A stretch of 64,000 bases of DNA from the NCBI GenBank assembly GCA_963969495.1, contig OZ018326.1, positions 5,213,669 to 5,277,668 of the forward strand, given 5' to 3'. The translations under genes and the position numbers were made by a program. Positions 35,064 to 44,775 of this stretch are shown here, piece by piece. Each line of letters begins with the position of its first letter. The stretch's first letter is position 1. This DNA is from Ceratothoa steindachneri (lineage: Eukaryota > Arthropoda > Malacostraca > Isopoda > Cymothoidae). Below the pieces are notes generated by a model. It was not told the origin of the DNA. It did not search any database and worked only from the letters and a program-made list of their open reading frames with translations.

Positions 35064-35402
35064 CACCGAATATATAAAATAATAACTTTACAGGAGAGGG
35101 GTTTAAAGTTTTCCTTTATTGCAATGTCCCCAAAATAGTATATTTTCAAGATTCTGTTAAACGTTCAATGTATTTACTCCATTATGGGCATCATCTTTCA
35201 TATTTGTACTTTCTTCTGTGCATTAATTTTATATTTTGGGCCCAGTTGCACAAAAACAGTTTTTCCTTTGGTTTGTGGATTGCTATTCACCACAAATGCA
35301 GAGGAAGGAAACCGAATATAAGTATAATCGGTGTTTTTCTTCTTGAATGACCATTAATATTAAACAATGAGACACCGATTATACCTATATTCGGTGTTTT
35401 TA
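35064..35402. repeat. Left subterminal iterons (CACCGAATAT / ATATTCGGTG)
   Basis: Copies: CACCGAATATA at 35064-35074; ACCGAATATAAGTATAATCG followed by GTGTTTTT (35311-35338); ACACCGATTATACCTATATT followed by CGGTGTTTT (35372-35400). The last two are inverted copies of each other and could form a large hairpin. Same motif family at the right side. Confidence 0.75.
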
Positions 35403-35825
35403 CTTTGTATTATTGACAACATTAGGCAATCAGACTTCATTATAAATATGGCAACCAAATTACATTACACATTCATCACTGTTTTTGTTTATTATTCGGA
35501 TTTTTAACAAGTCATTGGGAAGGTATAAACAATTCTATAAATCTATGTAATTTTTAGAGATATTTGGACCATAAAAATACAAACCAAACAGAATATTTAA
35601 AAAATGCAATGAATTTATCTTTCTATTTGCATGTTAATATTAGTTTGAAATATACTTAATTTAATAAAGAAAATAGTGAACATAAAGTCATATTTAAAAC
35701 GATCTGAGTAAAAGTATAAAACTTCACAAAAACTGTAGTTATATCCCTTTTTAAGGAAAAATGACTAAATACACAGAAGTAAATCCATTTTAAACTTAAC
35801 GGGAAATTTCATTAGACCTTGATGT

Positions 35826-37814
35826 TTAATCTAGTCTAGAATTAAAGAGATCGGAGATATTCTCACTAGTAGGGAGGTTATTTCAAAATGCTCGACGGGA
35901 CATAGGCATTCTTATAATAAGACCTGAGTGAATTTTATCCAATTTTGCTTTTTGAATTCCTCTTGGCTTTGATGAATATTTCGCCGAATAACTGCGTGGA
36001 ATAATTTCTTTCATAAATTTAACTTTAGTTCCAGAATCCTGAAATGCTTTTTTATAGATCAGTCCGTGCAGACCTTTGTCAAATCAGACATCAAATAAAT
36101 CATGTAAAAGAGGAATATTATTCTCAGAAGATGCTCTTCGGGTTGTTCTTAACCTTGACAAGTTTTCGTAGGCCTTAAAATCATAAAGTTGCATTTCTAG
36201 GACCGTTGTTCTCTTTGTTGAAAATTCCAGTCAAACGCAGAGGTCTCTCATATCATATAGATTCTTCTTTTTCCGGATTACTTGTTCAATTTTTCCATGA
36301 ACGCCATCTGCGGCTAAGAATGTGTGACCGGTGACAAGATACGAGTATTTCAACGTGATTTCTGAGGGTTCAAGATCTTCATTAACAACTTAATCAAATG
36401 CTGAATATAATGCCCAGTTTTTATTCTGAGCAACGCAATTATCTGCCCAAAATATAAACTTCTTTGGATCTCTATTTTCTTTAATTACTTTGATATAGGA
36501 TGATGCAACATCAGGAGCATTTCTACCTCGAAGACTTTTATTCAAAACTACACAATAGTGATGTTGATTTTTCTTTAAAGAAGCAAATCTTTCATTAAAC
36601 ACAACCATTCTTGACCAGAAAAAACTTTCCTTAACATTAGGCATCTTTGGCAGGAGCAAAACCTTTTGCATATCGATGGCAAATATTAGGAGTTCATCCA
36701 TTTGTTCGTATATCTCACTATCTTTATTGCATTCTTTTCTTGGTTCTTTTTTCATTTCATTGGGAAATTGAGCCTTTTCAGCACTTTCTTTATTCATATT
36801 CAATTTATAAAATAAGCATGTTGAACATTTGTCAACACAAGGTTCAGAAAAAATTATGTTCATTTTCTTTAGTATATATAATCCGAAAGGATTCATATGA
36901 ACATCGGACTGATGCGTGTTTTTCTCGAAATAGTTTGTACATTGAAGCAACAGAGAGATCTGTTGGAAGGTATCTTACATGTAAAGCATGGTCACTTCTG
37001 AAATGAGAAATAACTGGATTGAAAGATTCGATGTGATTCATTATTACTTCTCTATTAACTCGATTGGTAGGTTCACGTTTTTCTCTGTTATCTGTCACTG
37101 CAATATTTCCTAACAAATTAGTTGTGGATGAAGAAGCTGCATCAATGGAATGAAATAATAATTTTATAACCTGATCTTGACTGTACCCTAAAGTGCTGAG
37201 AAAGAATTTCTGACAGACTTTGATTGCTTGTCCTTGGGCATCGCTCAGTGTATGCACATACGATGACTTCTTCCTTGATAAATCTTCCTGAATATGCATT
37301 CTTTCTACTTCGTTCCTTGTTACTTTGCTTGACAACCATGGTCGCCTCATATCGTAGCAGTTTTTCCAATATTCTGAGTGAATGTGGTTTGGCATTTTAC
37401 CTGAAAACTTGTTGTGTCATTGATTTCTTCCTTTTTTTAACCGCAGAAGCAACAAAGGTATGATGGGAAGCCATTTGATTGTTATACACTGCTTCATGGG
37501 CATCAGAAACTCCATGAGATTGAACTTCGATAGCAGCTGCTATATTATTCTCTTAAATGCATGAAATGTCTTGCTCTTCTATCCTCAAAACACCTCTGAA
37601 AGGAGAAAAATAAACAAGTATTTATGCATTGCATTTAAGTAGAACTTACAATAATTTCGGGAATTACTACATTATCATAAGATAATCATCACCATCATCA
37701 TCTTATATTACCTCCCTCACCACAACCTTAATTAATGCTTGTTACCTTTTATACACAGCATAACTGTGCAAGTATTTTTGTGTTAACAAATGGACACACA
37801 TATATATATATATA

Positions 37815-37883
<69 letters not shown>

Positions 37884-38789
37884 AACGATATATTAAAGAT
37901 AAACGATAGTGAAAGTTAAATGTCGGTGACTCAGCAAGAGATGCAGCAGTCAGCCGGGCAGTGCCGTGAACATGGTAAACACACATAATGCACAGAAGAG
38001 AACATAATCTGGATCCAAATAAAACAAAATCCTAAATTTCCGGTTTATAGACCGACAATTCACCCATAGTGGGTCTAGCAGTCTAGGCTACCACAGAAAC
38101 AAAGAAAAAGAGGCTGGAGAAACAGATGAAGCAAAACAAGCGAAAAAGAAGATCAGCAAAAGAAAAATATGCTGGGGTCAGGAGAGCACTTAAACCTCCA
38201 GGAACAAACACACGAGGAAGTGTAAGCCTGAACCCATTTGCGGGCTCATATTTAGTTTTATATGATTTAATTTAATTAAAGATTAATTTGATACGAGAGA
38301 AAACACAAACTAATCATCTCTCACCAGCCTAGCTATTCAACTCCCCCTTGAAATCAACAATGAAAAGATTTAATGAATTCTTATTTCTTTTACATTCCAG
38401 TAATTATGACTATATTTATAATACGGGCCATATTATTAAAAAAATTAGACTTATTACAAATATAAAAAAACATTTAATTATAAATCTAAAATAAAATAAA
38501 TAGGCAAACGCATCTTTGGTAAGAAAACAAAACTAAATTCAAATTAAAGCTTAATATGTTTTATACTTACTGTTCTTTTAAAAGTTGGAAGACGTTTGAT
38601 AGTGTATTGTACATAGTTGAAAGCCATGGCTGCCAGCCCTTCTGCTTTAACGACGAGATTATCTCCGACTGAATTAAAAAGATAAAACTTGACATAGGCA
38701 GAAAAAAACTCTCTTGTCCATTTCAGTACAAACGCGTAGCTCACAATTTGTTCAGGAAAAAACAGGTTGCTGCATGAGAGGAGCGGCAA
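35826..38789 (-). pseudogene. Transposase-like D...D...D protein, spliced, of an uncharacterised family
   Basis: A first exon candidate (38789-38571, MPLLSCSNLFFPEQIVS...) ends at a canonical donor GTAAGTATAA (from 38570). An acceptor (TCCTTTCAG) at 37596-37604 opens the next coding part. 37395-36844 carries HSEYWKNCYDMRRPWLSSKV, FFLSTLGYSQDQV and ISHFRSD...RYLPTDLSVASMYKL. After a shift near 36850-36870, 36839-36393 has CVDKCSTCLFYK, FAIDMQKVLLLP (Asp at 36672-36674) and FWADNCVAQNKNWALYSAF (Asp at 36441-36443). Past a TAA at 36390-36392 it continues in frame with VTGHTFLAADGVHGKIEQVI (Asp at 36306-36308) to a stop at 35826-35828; further TGA codons at 36231, 36084 and 35883. Known relatives are unnamed proteins (DUF7869-type, from memory) with this DMQK / DNCxxQNKN / DxxHxxIE signature. 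Confidence 0.72.
37800..37880. repeat. (TA)n microsatellite
   Basis: About 80 bases of TA with one GA interruption, lying within the inferred first intron of the transposase-like gene. Confidence 0.97.
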
Positions 38790-38808
38790 TAAATTGATAG
38801 AAAGCTTG

Positions 38809-39080
38809 CATATTCGGTGTTTTACGTCTGGATATTGTGCTACATATATATGAAACAGACCGAATATTCAGTATAATTGGTGTTTAACCGCTGCATTTTG
38901 CATATTCGGTGTTTCTTCTATGTTAACCATGGTAGTGTCGCGTATATTTGGTGTGTGGACAATTTCTAACTCAAAACTAGTGAAAGATGGGCGTAAACCG
39001 ATGCCAGAAATAGAATCTACGGGTCGAATTAAATAAGAGTCAATATATAACTCAAATTTAGAAAATTTGTATATTCGGTT
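38809..39080. repeat. Right subterminal iterons (ATATTCGGTGTTT)
   Basis: Copies: CATATTCGGTGTTTTA (38810-38824), ACCGAATATTCAGTATAATT followed by GGTGTTT (38859-38885), CATATTCGGTGTTTC (38901-38915), TATATTTGGTGTG (38943-38955), TATATTCGGTTGTC (39070-39083). The second copies the composite motif at 35311-35338. Confidence 0.75.
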
Positions 39081-39094
39081 GTCTTCCTTTGCAC

Positions 39095-39165
39095 GGTAGA
39101 GATGGTGGTGGTGTAGGTGGTGATGATGTATGTAGGTGGTGTTGGTGGTGGTGGAGTAGGTGATC
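39095..39165. repeat. GGT/GTA minisatellite, right
   Basis: About 70 bases of GGTGGTGTAGGTGGTGATG-type repeat, same orientation and unit as the left array. Confidence 0.85.
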
Positions 39166-40096
39166 TAGGTGATGATTCGAAAGTGAATGCTAAACAGCAT
39201 GAGGGGTTTAAATTTCGTTAGTATCGGCTGAATAGTTACAATGTCATTACAAAAAAAAAAGCAAAACGGGGACCGACCGACATAATGAAATGTAGAGTCA
39301 CCAACGACTAGACTCGCACGCGACTAAAAGCAGCATAAGAGGAAAACATAGATTAGAAGGACTTTCAAATACATGGCCAGTAACGTATGAACCAACTTAT
39401 AAACAATATAGGAATAAACTACCATCACTGGTAAGTGAAGCGAGGAACTTTTATTACAAAACCCAACTGAATGAGAATCAAGGAAACCCATAAAACAGGT
39501 GAAAACCATAAACTGTCTTCTGGACAGAACTAATAATGTAAGAAAACATACCATTGAATTAAACCCACCAAGCACATATGTGTTAGGAAAGTTTAATGAA
39601 GACTTTATTCAAAATTATTTTACAATTAATAACTATGATTACAATTGCCTAACTTCTCCATGTACCCTAGCACCAGCTAACAAAACTGTAGTTCAAACTA
39701 TTTTTAACAATTTAAAAACAGACATTCCTGGCTATGACAACATTTCCCCGAAAATAATAAAATGCTCTTCTTCATCTATATCTACCACTCTGACTCACAT
39801 AATAAACCTACAACTAAAATCAGTAATTCCCTTATTTAAGTTACGTGAAAGGGGTGATCCAAACAATTACCGTGTCATTTATATACTTCCAGCATTTAGT
39901 AAAATATTTAGAAAAAATTTCCTTAGATTAATTAATTATCTCAAAAAGAACAACTTAATAACTGAACAGCATGGCTTTAGGCCAAAACACCACACAGAAT
40001 GAGCACTTTGTTAATGAAATGTATTCATGTTTAGAGGAAAAAATGTACGTAGTTGGAGTTTTCAGATTTATCAAAGGCTTTTGATACTGTAGACCA

Positions 40097-41158
40097 GTTT
40101 TTCAACCTTTTTTATTTCACGGCACATCAAGCCAGGGAGTAATATGGTCGAGGCACACCATCAGTATTTAGGATTATATTTAATCATATAGTAATAAATG
40201 CTAATAAATGTTCATAAGTTAGGAATGCTAATCATTTATTAAATTAGTGGCCAAACGTATTATAGTACTCACATAATTAAATTTAAAAGCCTTATCATAC
40301 ATACCTAAAACTATCAATGAGATATTTGTTCTTGGCGTTGCTTCATAATTTCCCTTATCTGATGCCGAATGTTGGGTAGGCATATCCGCAAGTCCTCCTC
40401 CAGTGTCTCAAGCCGCGACCTGTTCTTATTTTTTAGTATGTTCATTGTAGAGAAAACAACCTCACACATATATGAAGTTGAGAAAGGAAGAAGAGATTCA
40501 ATTGCTTTCTTTGTAATGGCGGGGTAATCGTCTTGAATGGAGAAAAAAAAGCAGTCATATTTGTGGATTTCTTTCTTTCTTTGCATACTATAAAGAATGT
40601 TCAAGGATTGAAATATATCAGCCAGGAATGTCACTTTATTGCAGCAGGATTCATCACTAAGTAGATCAGCCAGGTTGGACTCTTCTAATGTTAAAAATAT
40701 AATACTCACCTCCTCATTTATTAAACAATTATACATCAATTGTAAACATCATCCTTAATAACATACCTTCCTCAAATATCCCGTAGCACACTTACAGTCT
40801 CTTTAAGAATTAATCTTCTTAGATTTCTCACACTTAATAAAAAATAATATATCAACTCCTAATACCAAACTTATAAATCTTAATAGGCCTAAGAACAAAA
40901 AAATAAAATATTGGCTTGACATATTGAAAGATAGAAAAAGAAATTATTGATATTATTAAAAATCTGGCAACTATAGCTGTGGCAACTATAGCTCTGTTAC
41001 AGCAGGACACTTTATTGTGGCACAAGTACAAAAATTTTATCATACATTTGTACAGTACCGAAATTTGTTCATTGCTCTTTCTTGTTTGAGGGAGAATCAA
41101 CTTTCCTCAAATCTCCCATGGCACACCTGCAGTTCCTTTGTGGCACACTGGTCTACAG
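40097..41158 (-). mobile_element. hAT element nested in the RT
   Basis: The RT reading DTVD / VDHQ is interrupted by about 1.06 kb flanked by a direct repeat tgtagacca (40088-40096 and 41159-41167), the size expected for hAT target duplications (8 bp). The left end CAGTTTTTCAACC (from 40095) is a classic hAT end. The right end contains TGTGGCACACTG (41140-41150), whose complement starts CAGTGTGCCACA. A related end-like stretch recurs internally at 40770-40806, so one hAT end may be nested in another. Confidence 0.8.
40314..40739 (-). pseudogene. hAT transposase C-terminal domain (ZBED/SCAND3-like)
   Basis: 141 codons: NKVTFLADIFQSLNILYSMQ, DDYPAITKKAIESLLPFSTS, YMCEVVFSTMN, NKNRSRLETLEEDLRICLPN. 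This is the hAT dimerisation region (LLPFstsY.CE.vFS.m...K.k.RsRL). Begins mid-protein; DNA-binding and catalytic parts are absent in this short copy, so it cannot transpose by itself. Confidence 0.85.
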
Positions 41159-42302
41159 TGTAGACCATCAAATTTTACTTCATAAACTAGAATACTATGG
41201 AATCAGCGGTGTGCCATTCAAATTGCTTCGCAGTACCTTAGCAACAGAAAACAAAGTGGGTTTTGCAATGATATTATCTCTCGGTTTAAATATATTCTTA
41301 ATGGTATACCACAGGGTTCTGTTTTAGTTCCAATACTTTTTTATACATAAATTAATGACCTTACGAATGCTAGTAATAAGTTTGGTTTTGTAGTATATGC
41401 TGATGATACAAGCCTCTTACTTAAAGATTAAAACTTAAATTCTCTGATACAAACCTAATCTTTGAGTTAAAAAAAGTTAGGTTATGGATTAATTTTAATA
41501 AACTATTACTCAATATCTCAAAAACAATTTATCTGCCACTTCAAAATCGGCTTGTAAAAAACTCTAATCCCCAAGTAATCTTAAGTGTTGAAGTAATTAA
41601 ACAAGTTAATCATACTAAATTTGGTGTTACTTTTGATGAAAATTTAAACTGGAAGTACCATATTGAACAAACATACACAAAGCTGTCTAAAATCCTAAGA
41701 GTTCTCCACAGAATCAGACATAGCCTAACTACAGAGGCTTGGCCAACTTCCTTAAATAAGTTAACCCTTCGCAAAGTTAAGTCATGCGATTGATTTTTTT
41801 TTCTTAAAACCTATAATTTTACTGCAATGTCTACTTGATTGGAAAATTCTAATACTTACATTCATACACCAATATTTCACATTGCTGCTAATCCTTAAAA
41901 GTCGGGAAGAAGTTCAATATTCAAGGTAGTTTAAAATAGTACGAACAGCAGAAGTGATAAATTAAACCTTATTTGTCCATTCTTTCGTACAAAATTGTTT
42001 ATAAAAAGCTTAATTTGTTTTGGTCCGAAACTTTTCAACAAAATGCCTATGGATAAGAAACTTCTTCAGACTAGCAATTATAATAGGTACAAAGAAGAAA
42101 TACGAACTTATTTAATTTATCAACAAAGTTTGTAATTGTTTTCCTAGTCCCACTAAATTACCATATAGATATTTGTCTACCTTCTAAGTCCATTCATATT
42201 TTATGTAAAAGTGTGTAAATTTAGGTGAGCTTGGTATGTCTAATCTAGCTTTCATTCATTCGAATATATAAGAATCTCCATATATATTATTCAAAGTTCA
42301 TC

Positions 42303-44432
42303 GTCTGAGTCTGAAGATGATGCAATGCCAAATAGTGAAAGTTTGGAAAGACGTGCAAGATTTTCAAATATTCCTGTGCACGTAGGACCTTCGTCACTGG
42401 TTACTGATGTTTTGGGTGAATAAAATATATTCTATTCAATAGCAGCTCTCACCTATACATAATGGAGCAGATATTTGTTTGTCTGTCTGTCCGCTTTTTG
42501 CCATATATACAAACTTATGTGTGCATATACGTGTATTTAGTAATATATAGGTACCTATATATACTAGCAGATCCAGTCAAGCAGATACAGTATATAGGTA
42601 TATATAGTGTATATAATATATTATACGGTACGTATATATTATATAATAGGGCATTACCCCCAAGCTAGCAGATCGGGCCAGTAAGGCAGCATCCACTAGT
42701 TATTATAATTGATAGTAAAAAACTTTATATTATGAAAATAAGATTTATTTGTTTGTTTCGATATTTTATTCGTATACAGTTCTGAAAACTTGATTTTTTA
42801 TATATTTTACTGCTATTATTACAGCTTTTCTTTTACTATAATATTGAAATATCCTGAATTATAATTTTAGACTGATAGAATCATTCCCATGTTACTTTCA
42901 GAGAAGAAAAGAGGACGTGGAACGAATGAAAGCATTCAACGTGCTGCAACAGTAGGATGAGGAGAAATTAGGACAGTTCTCACCGGCAAGGATGGTACAC
43001 AGTGGGATATTATTGAACCAAATAAAAATGATCCAGGAAGATTTGGAGCTCAAAATATTCTTTGGGAATTACCTGGGCCTACACCACTTGCAAAAGTTCA
43101 AATTATTGAAGGTATTGTTCTGAGTTCTTTTAGTTGATGATTGATTATTTCATTATCAAGCACATACAAAACTGTACTGAAACTGAAGCTCGCAGACAAT
43201 TACAATGTGACTCTTGGACTATATCATGTGAAGAAGTTTATGCTACTATAGACATCATGATTGCACGAGGAGTTCTAGCTAAAGGACCATCAGTGGAACA
43301 CCTCTGTTCAAAACAATGGGGTGTTCTCTACTTCCGCAAATCAATGACACGAAGGCGTTTCAAACAAATCATCAAATTCATCAGATTCGATATACGACCA
43401 ACACGATCTGCTCGATTAAAAACAGATAAATTTGCAATGGTATCCCAAATTTGGGAAAGATTCATTGAGAACTGCATTGCATGCTATAACCTGAGCGGCA
43501 ATATAGCATTGGATCAGCGGTTGTTACCATGCAAGACTAGGTGCCCATTCGCACAATATATTGCCAGCAAGCCTGATAAGTTTGGTATCAAATTTTGGTT
43601 AGCAGCCGTTGTAAAGTCTAACTACTTGGTGAAGGCTTCCCGTACATTGGAAAAGATCAAGCTCGTCCTCTAAATCAACCACTCTCTGAATACGGGGTTC
43701 TCAGTTTAATAGAACCATACATGGAAAAAGGTCGAAATGTGACGCCTGATAACTTTTTCACGTCAGTAAAACTAGCTGAAAAACTACGGGCAAAATATAC
43801 GAGCATCGTAGGTACAGTAAATCGTATTAGAAGAGAAATTCCAGAGACCATTAGAAAAGCTCGTAAAAACCGGTACAATTTACACCTACTGAAGAACAAT
43901 CAATGCACATTTACAGTGTATCAAGGTAAACCTACCAAAAATGTACTCTTACTGAGCTGCATTCATAAAACTGTTGTAATTGGGGATGATAGAAAGAAAA
44001 TTCCTGAAACTGTGAAGTTTTATAACTCTACCAAATATGGTGTAGATATAGTAGATCAAATGGTTCGAAAGTACAGCACAAAATGTGCTTCGCGGAGATG
44101 GCCAGTGCAAGTTTTTCACAACATTTTGGATCTAGCTGACATCAATGTAGTAGTTCTAAACAGAGAAGTTACTGGACAAAAAATTCCCCCCTGCAGATTC
44201 TTCTTACAATTAGCTGAAGAACTGGAGATAAACTTCACAAATAGTGATGCTCAAGATAATAGTAGCGATGAGGATGAATCGTTAGACTTCTAGGAAGAGA
44301 AAACAATGCCAAGTAGGAAGTTGCAATAAAAGTAAAACATCTGAAACTTGTTACAAATGTAAGAGACCTGTATGTGGCAAATGTACAAGCAAAGTGATGA
44401 AGAAAGTACTTTGTACTAATTGTAACAATTAA
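42303..44432 (+). pseudogene. piggyBac transposase (PGBD4-like)
   Basis: First part 42303-42415 (acidic SSSESEDDAMP..., LVTDVLG), a possible intron 42416-42901 (GTGAAT donor, TTTCAG acceptor), then 42902-43110 with one TGA (42958-42960). Frame 43134-43673 has MTRRRFKQIIKFIRFD and DKFGIKFWLAAVVKSN; the first catalytic Asp is Val (GTT at 43608-43610). Frame 43721-44293 retains TPDNFFTSV (Asp 43748-43750) and YGVDIVDQMVRKYS with both Asp. A shifted C-terminal CxxC finger (CYKCKRPVCGKC, LCTNCNN) ends at a TAA at 44430-44432. Much better preserved than copy A at 4.7 kb and from a different subfamily. Confidence 0.88.
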
Positions 44433-44709
44433 ATATCTATGGAAAAATTATTTTATGTGTAAGAATGTTTGAATAATTAAGTTATTTACTTACTGTAAAT
44501 GAAAAGGAATAGCATTTCTTGAAATTAAATGAATTGCATTTAGCTTTTTATTAAATACATTTTTTCTTACTTTATAATTATGGCAATGATTTATGGAATG
44601 TATCATTAATATTTGATTCAAAATATATTATCTTCTTATCCTATATTGCATATATGACTTTGATATGTCTACAGAGATATAAATATAAGCGTATTAAAAA
44701 AAGAAGAGA

Positions 44710-44775
44710 AAGTGCGGTCAAAATGACCGCTCGGTCGTTCTAGGTGGTGCAACTTTCCGAACGTTCTAGTGTTAA
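44710..44775 (+). repeat. piggyBac right end with internal palindrome and TTAA
   Basis: GCGGTCA-AAA-TGACCGC (44714-44730) is a subterminal palindrome; CGTTCTAGTG (44762-44771) is the tip; TTAA at 44772-44775 is the target. Confidence 0.75.

Larger units (their letters stand above)
34155..39324 (-). mobile_element. 5.17-kb transposon candidate with D-D-D gene and iterated end motifs
   Basis: Interrupts the non-LTR element between its endonuclease and RT halves. Ends GTTGCGTGC (34155-34163) and GCACGCGAC (39316-39324) form an inverted repeat and match the ends of the 243-bp MITE at 14903. Inside each end lie a direct repeat of about 29 bp (34288-34316, 39212-39240), a GGT-rich minisatellite, and copies of ATATTCGGTGTTT. 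A minus-strand transposase-like gene fills the middle. Possible target duplication gaccaaacg / gactaaaag overlaps the ends and is imperfect. Family unknown to me. Confidence 0.7.
39325..42135 (+). pseudogene. Reverse transcriptase half of the split non-LTR element, itself split by hAT
   Basis: Picks up where 34150 stops: KHRLEG, YKQYRNKL, ARNFYYKTQLNENQGNP, then frame 39499-40002 with DNISPKIIKC, DPNNYRVIYILPAF and TEQHGFRPKH. FSDLSKAFDTVD (about 40050-40095, one shift) is cut by the hAT insertion, and VDHQILLHKLEYYGISGVPF resumes at 41160. Then NGIPQGSV (about 41300), VVYADDTSLLL with an intact YADD at 41395-41406, KFGVTFDENLNWKYH, and the tail FGPKLFNKMP to about 42135. Clade is Jockey/CR1/L2-like; I cannot place it further. 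Confidence 0.85.
42300..44775 (+). mobile_element. piggyBac-like element (copy B)
   Basis: Transposase traces from 42303 to 44432, then 3' DNA ending in AACGTTCTAGTG directly followed by TTAA (44772-44775), the piggyBac target site. The last 60 bases contain GGTCAAAATGACCGC and CTAGGTGGTGCAACTTTCC, typical of the Uribo/PGBD4-like group. I could not find the matching left end; it probably lies in or before 42140-42300, or was lost. Confidence 0.8.

Noticed and set aside
34355..35077. Gly/Val-rich proteins of 93-99 codons
   Set aside because: Produced by the GGT/GTA periodicity of a minisatellite; every in-register frame looks repetitive and no domain is present.
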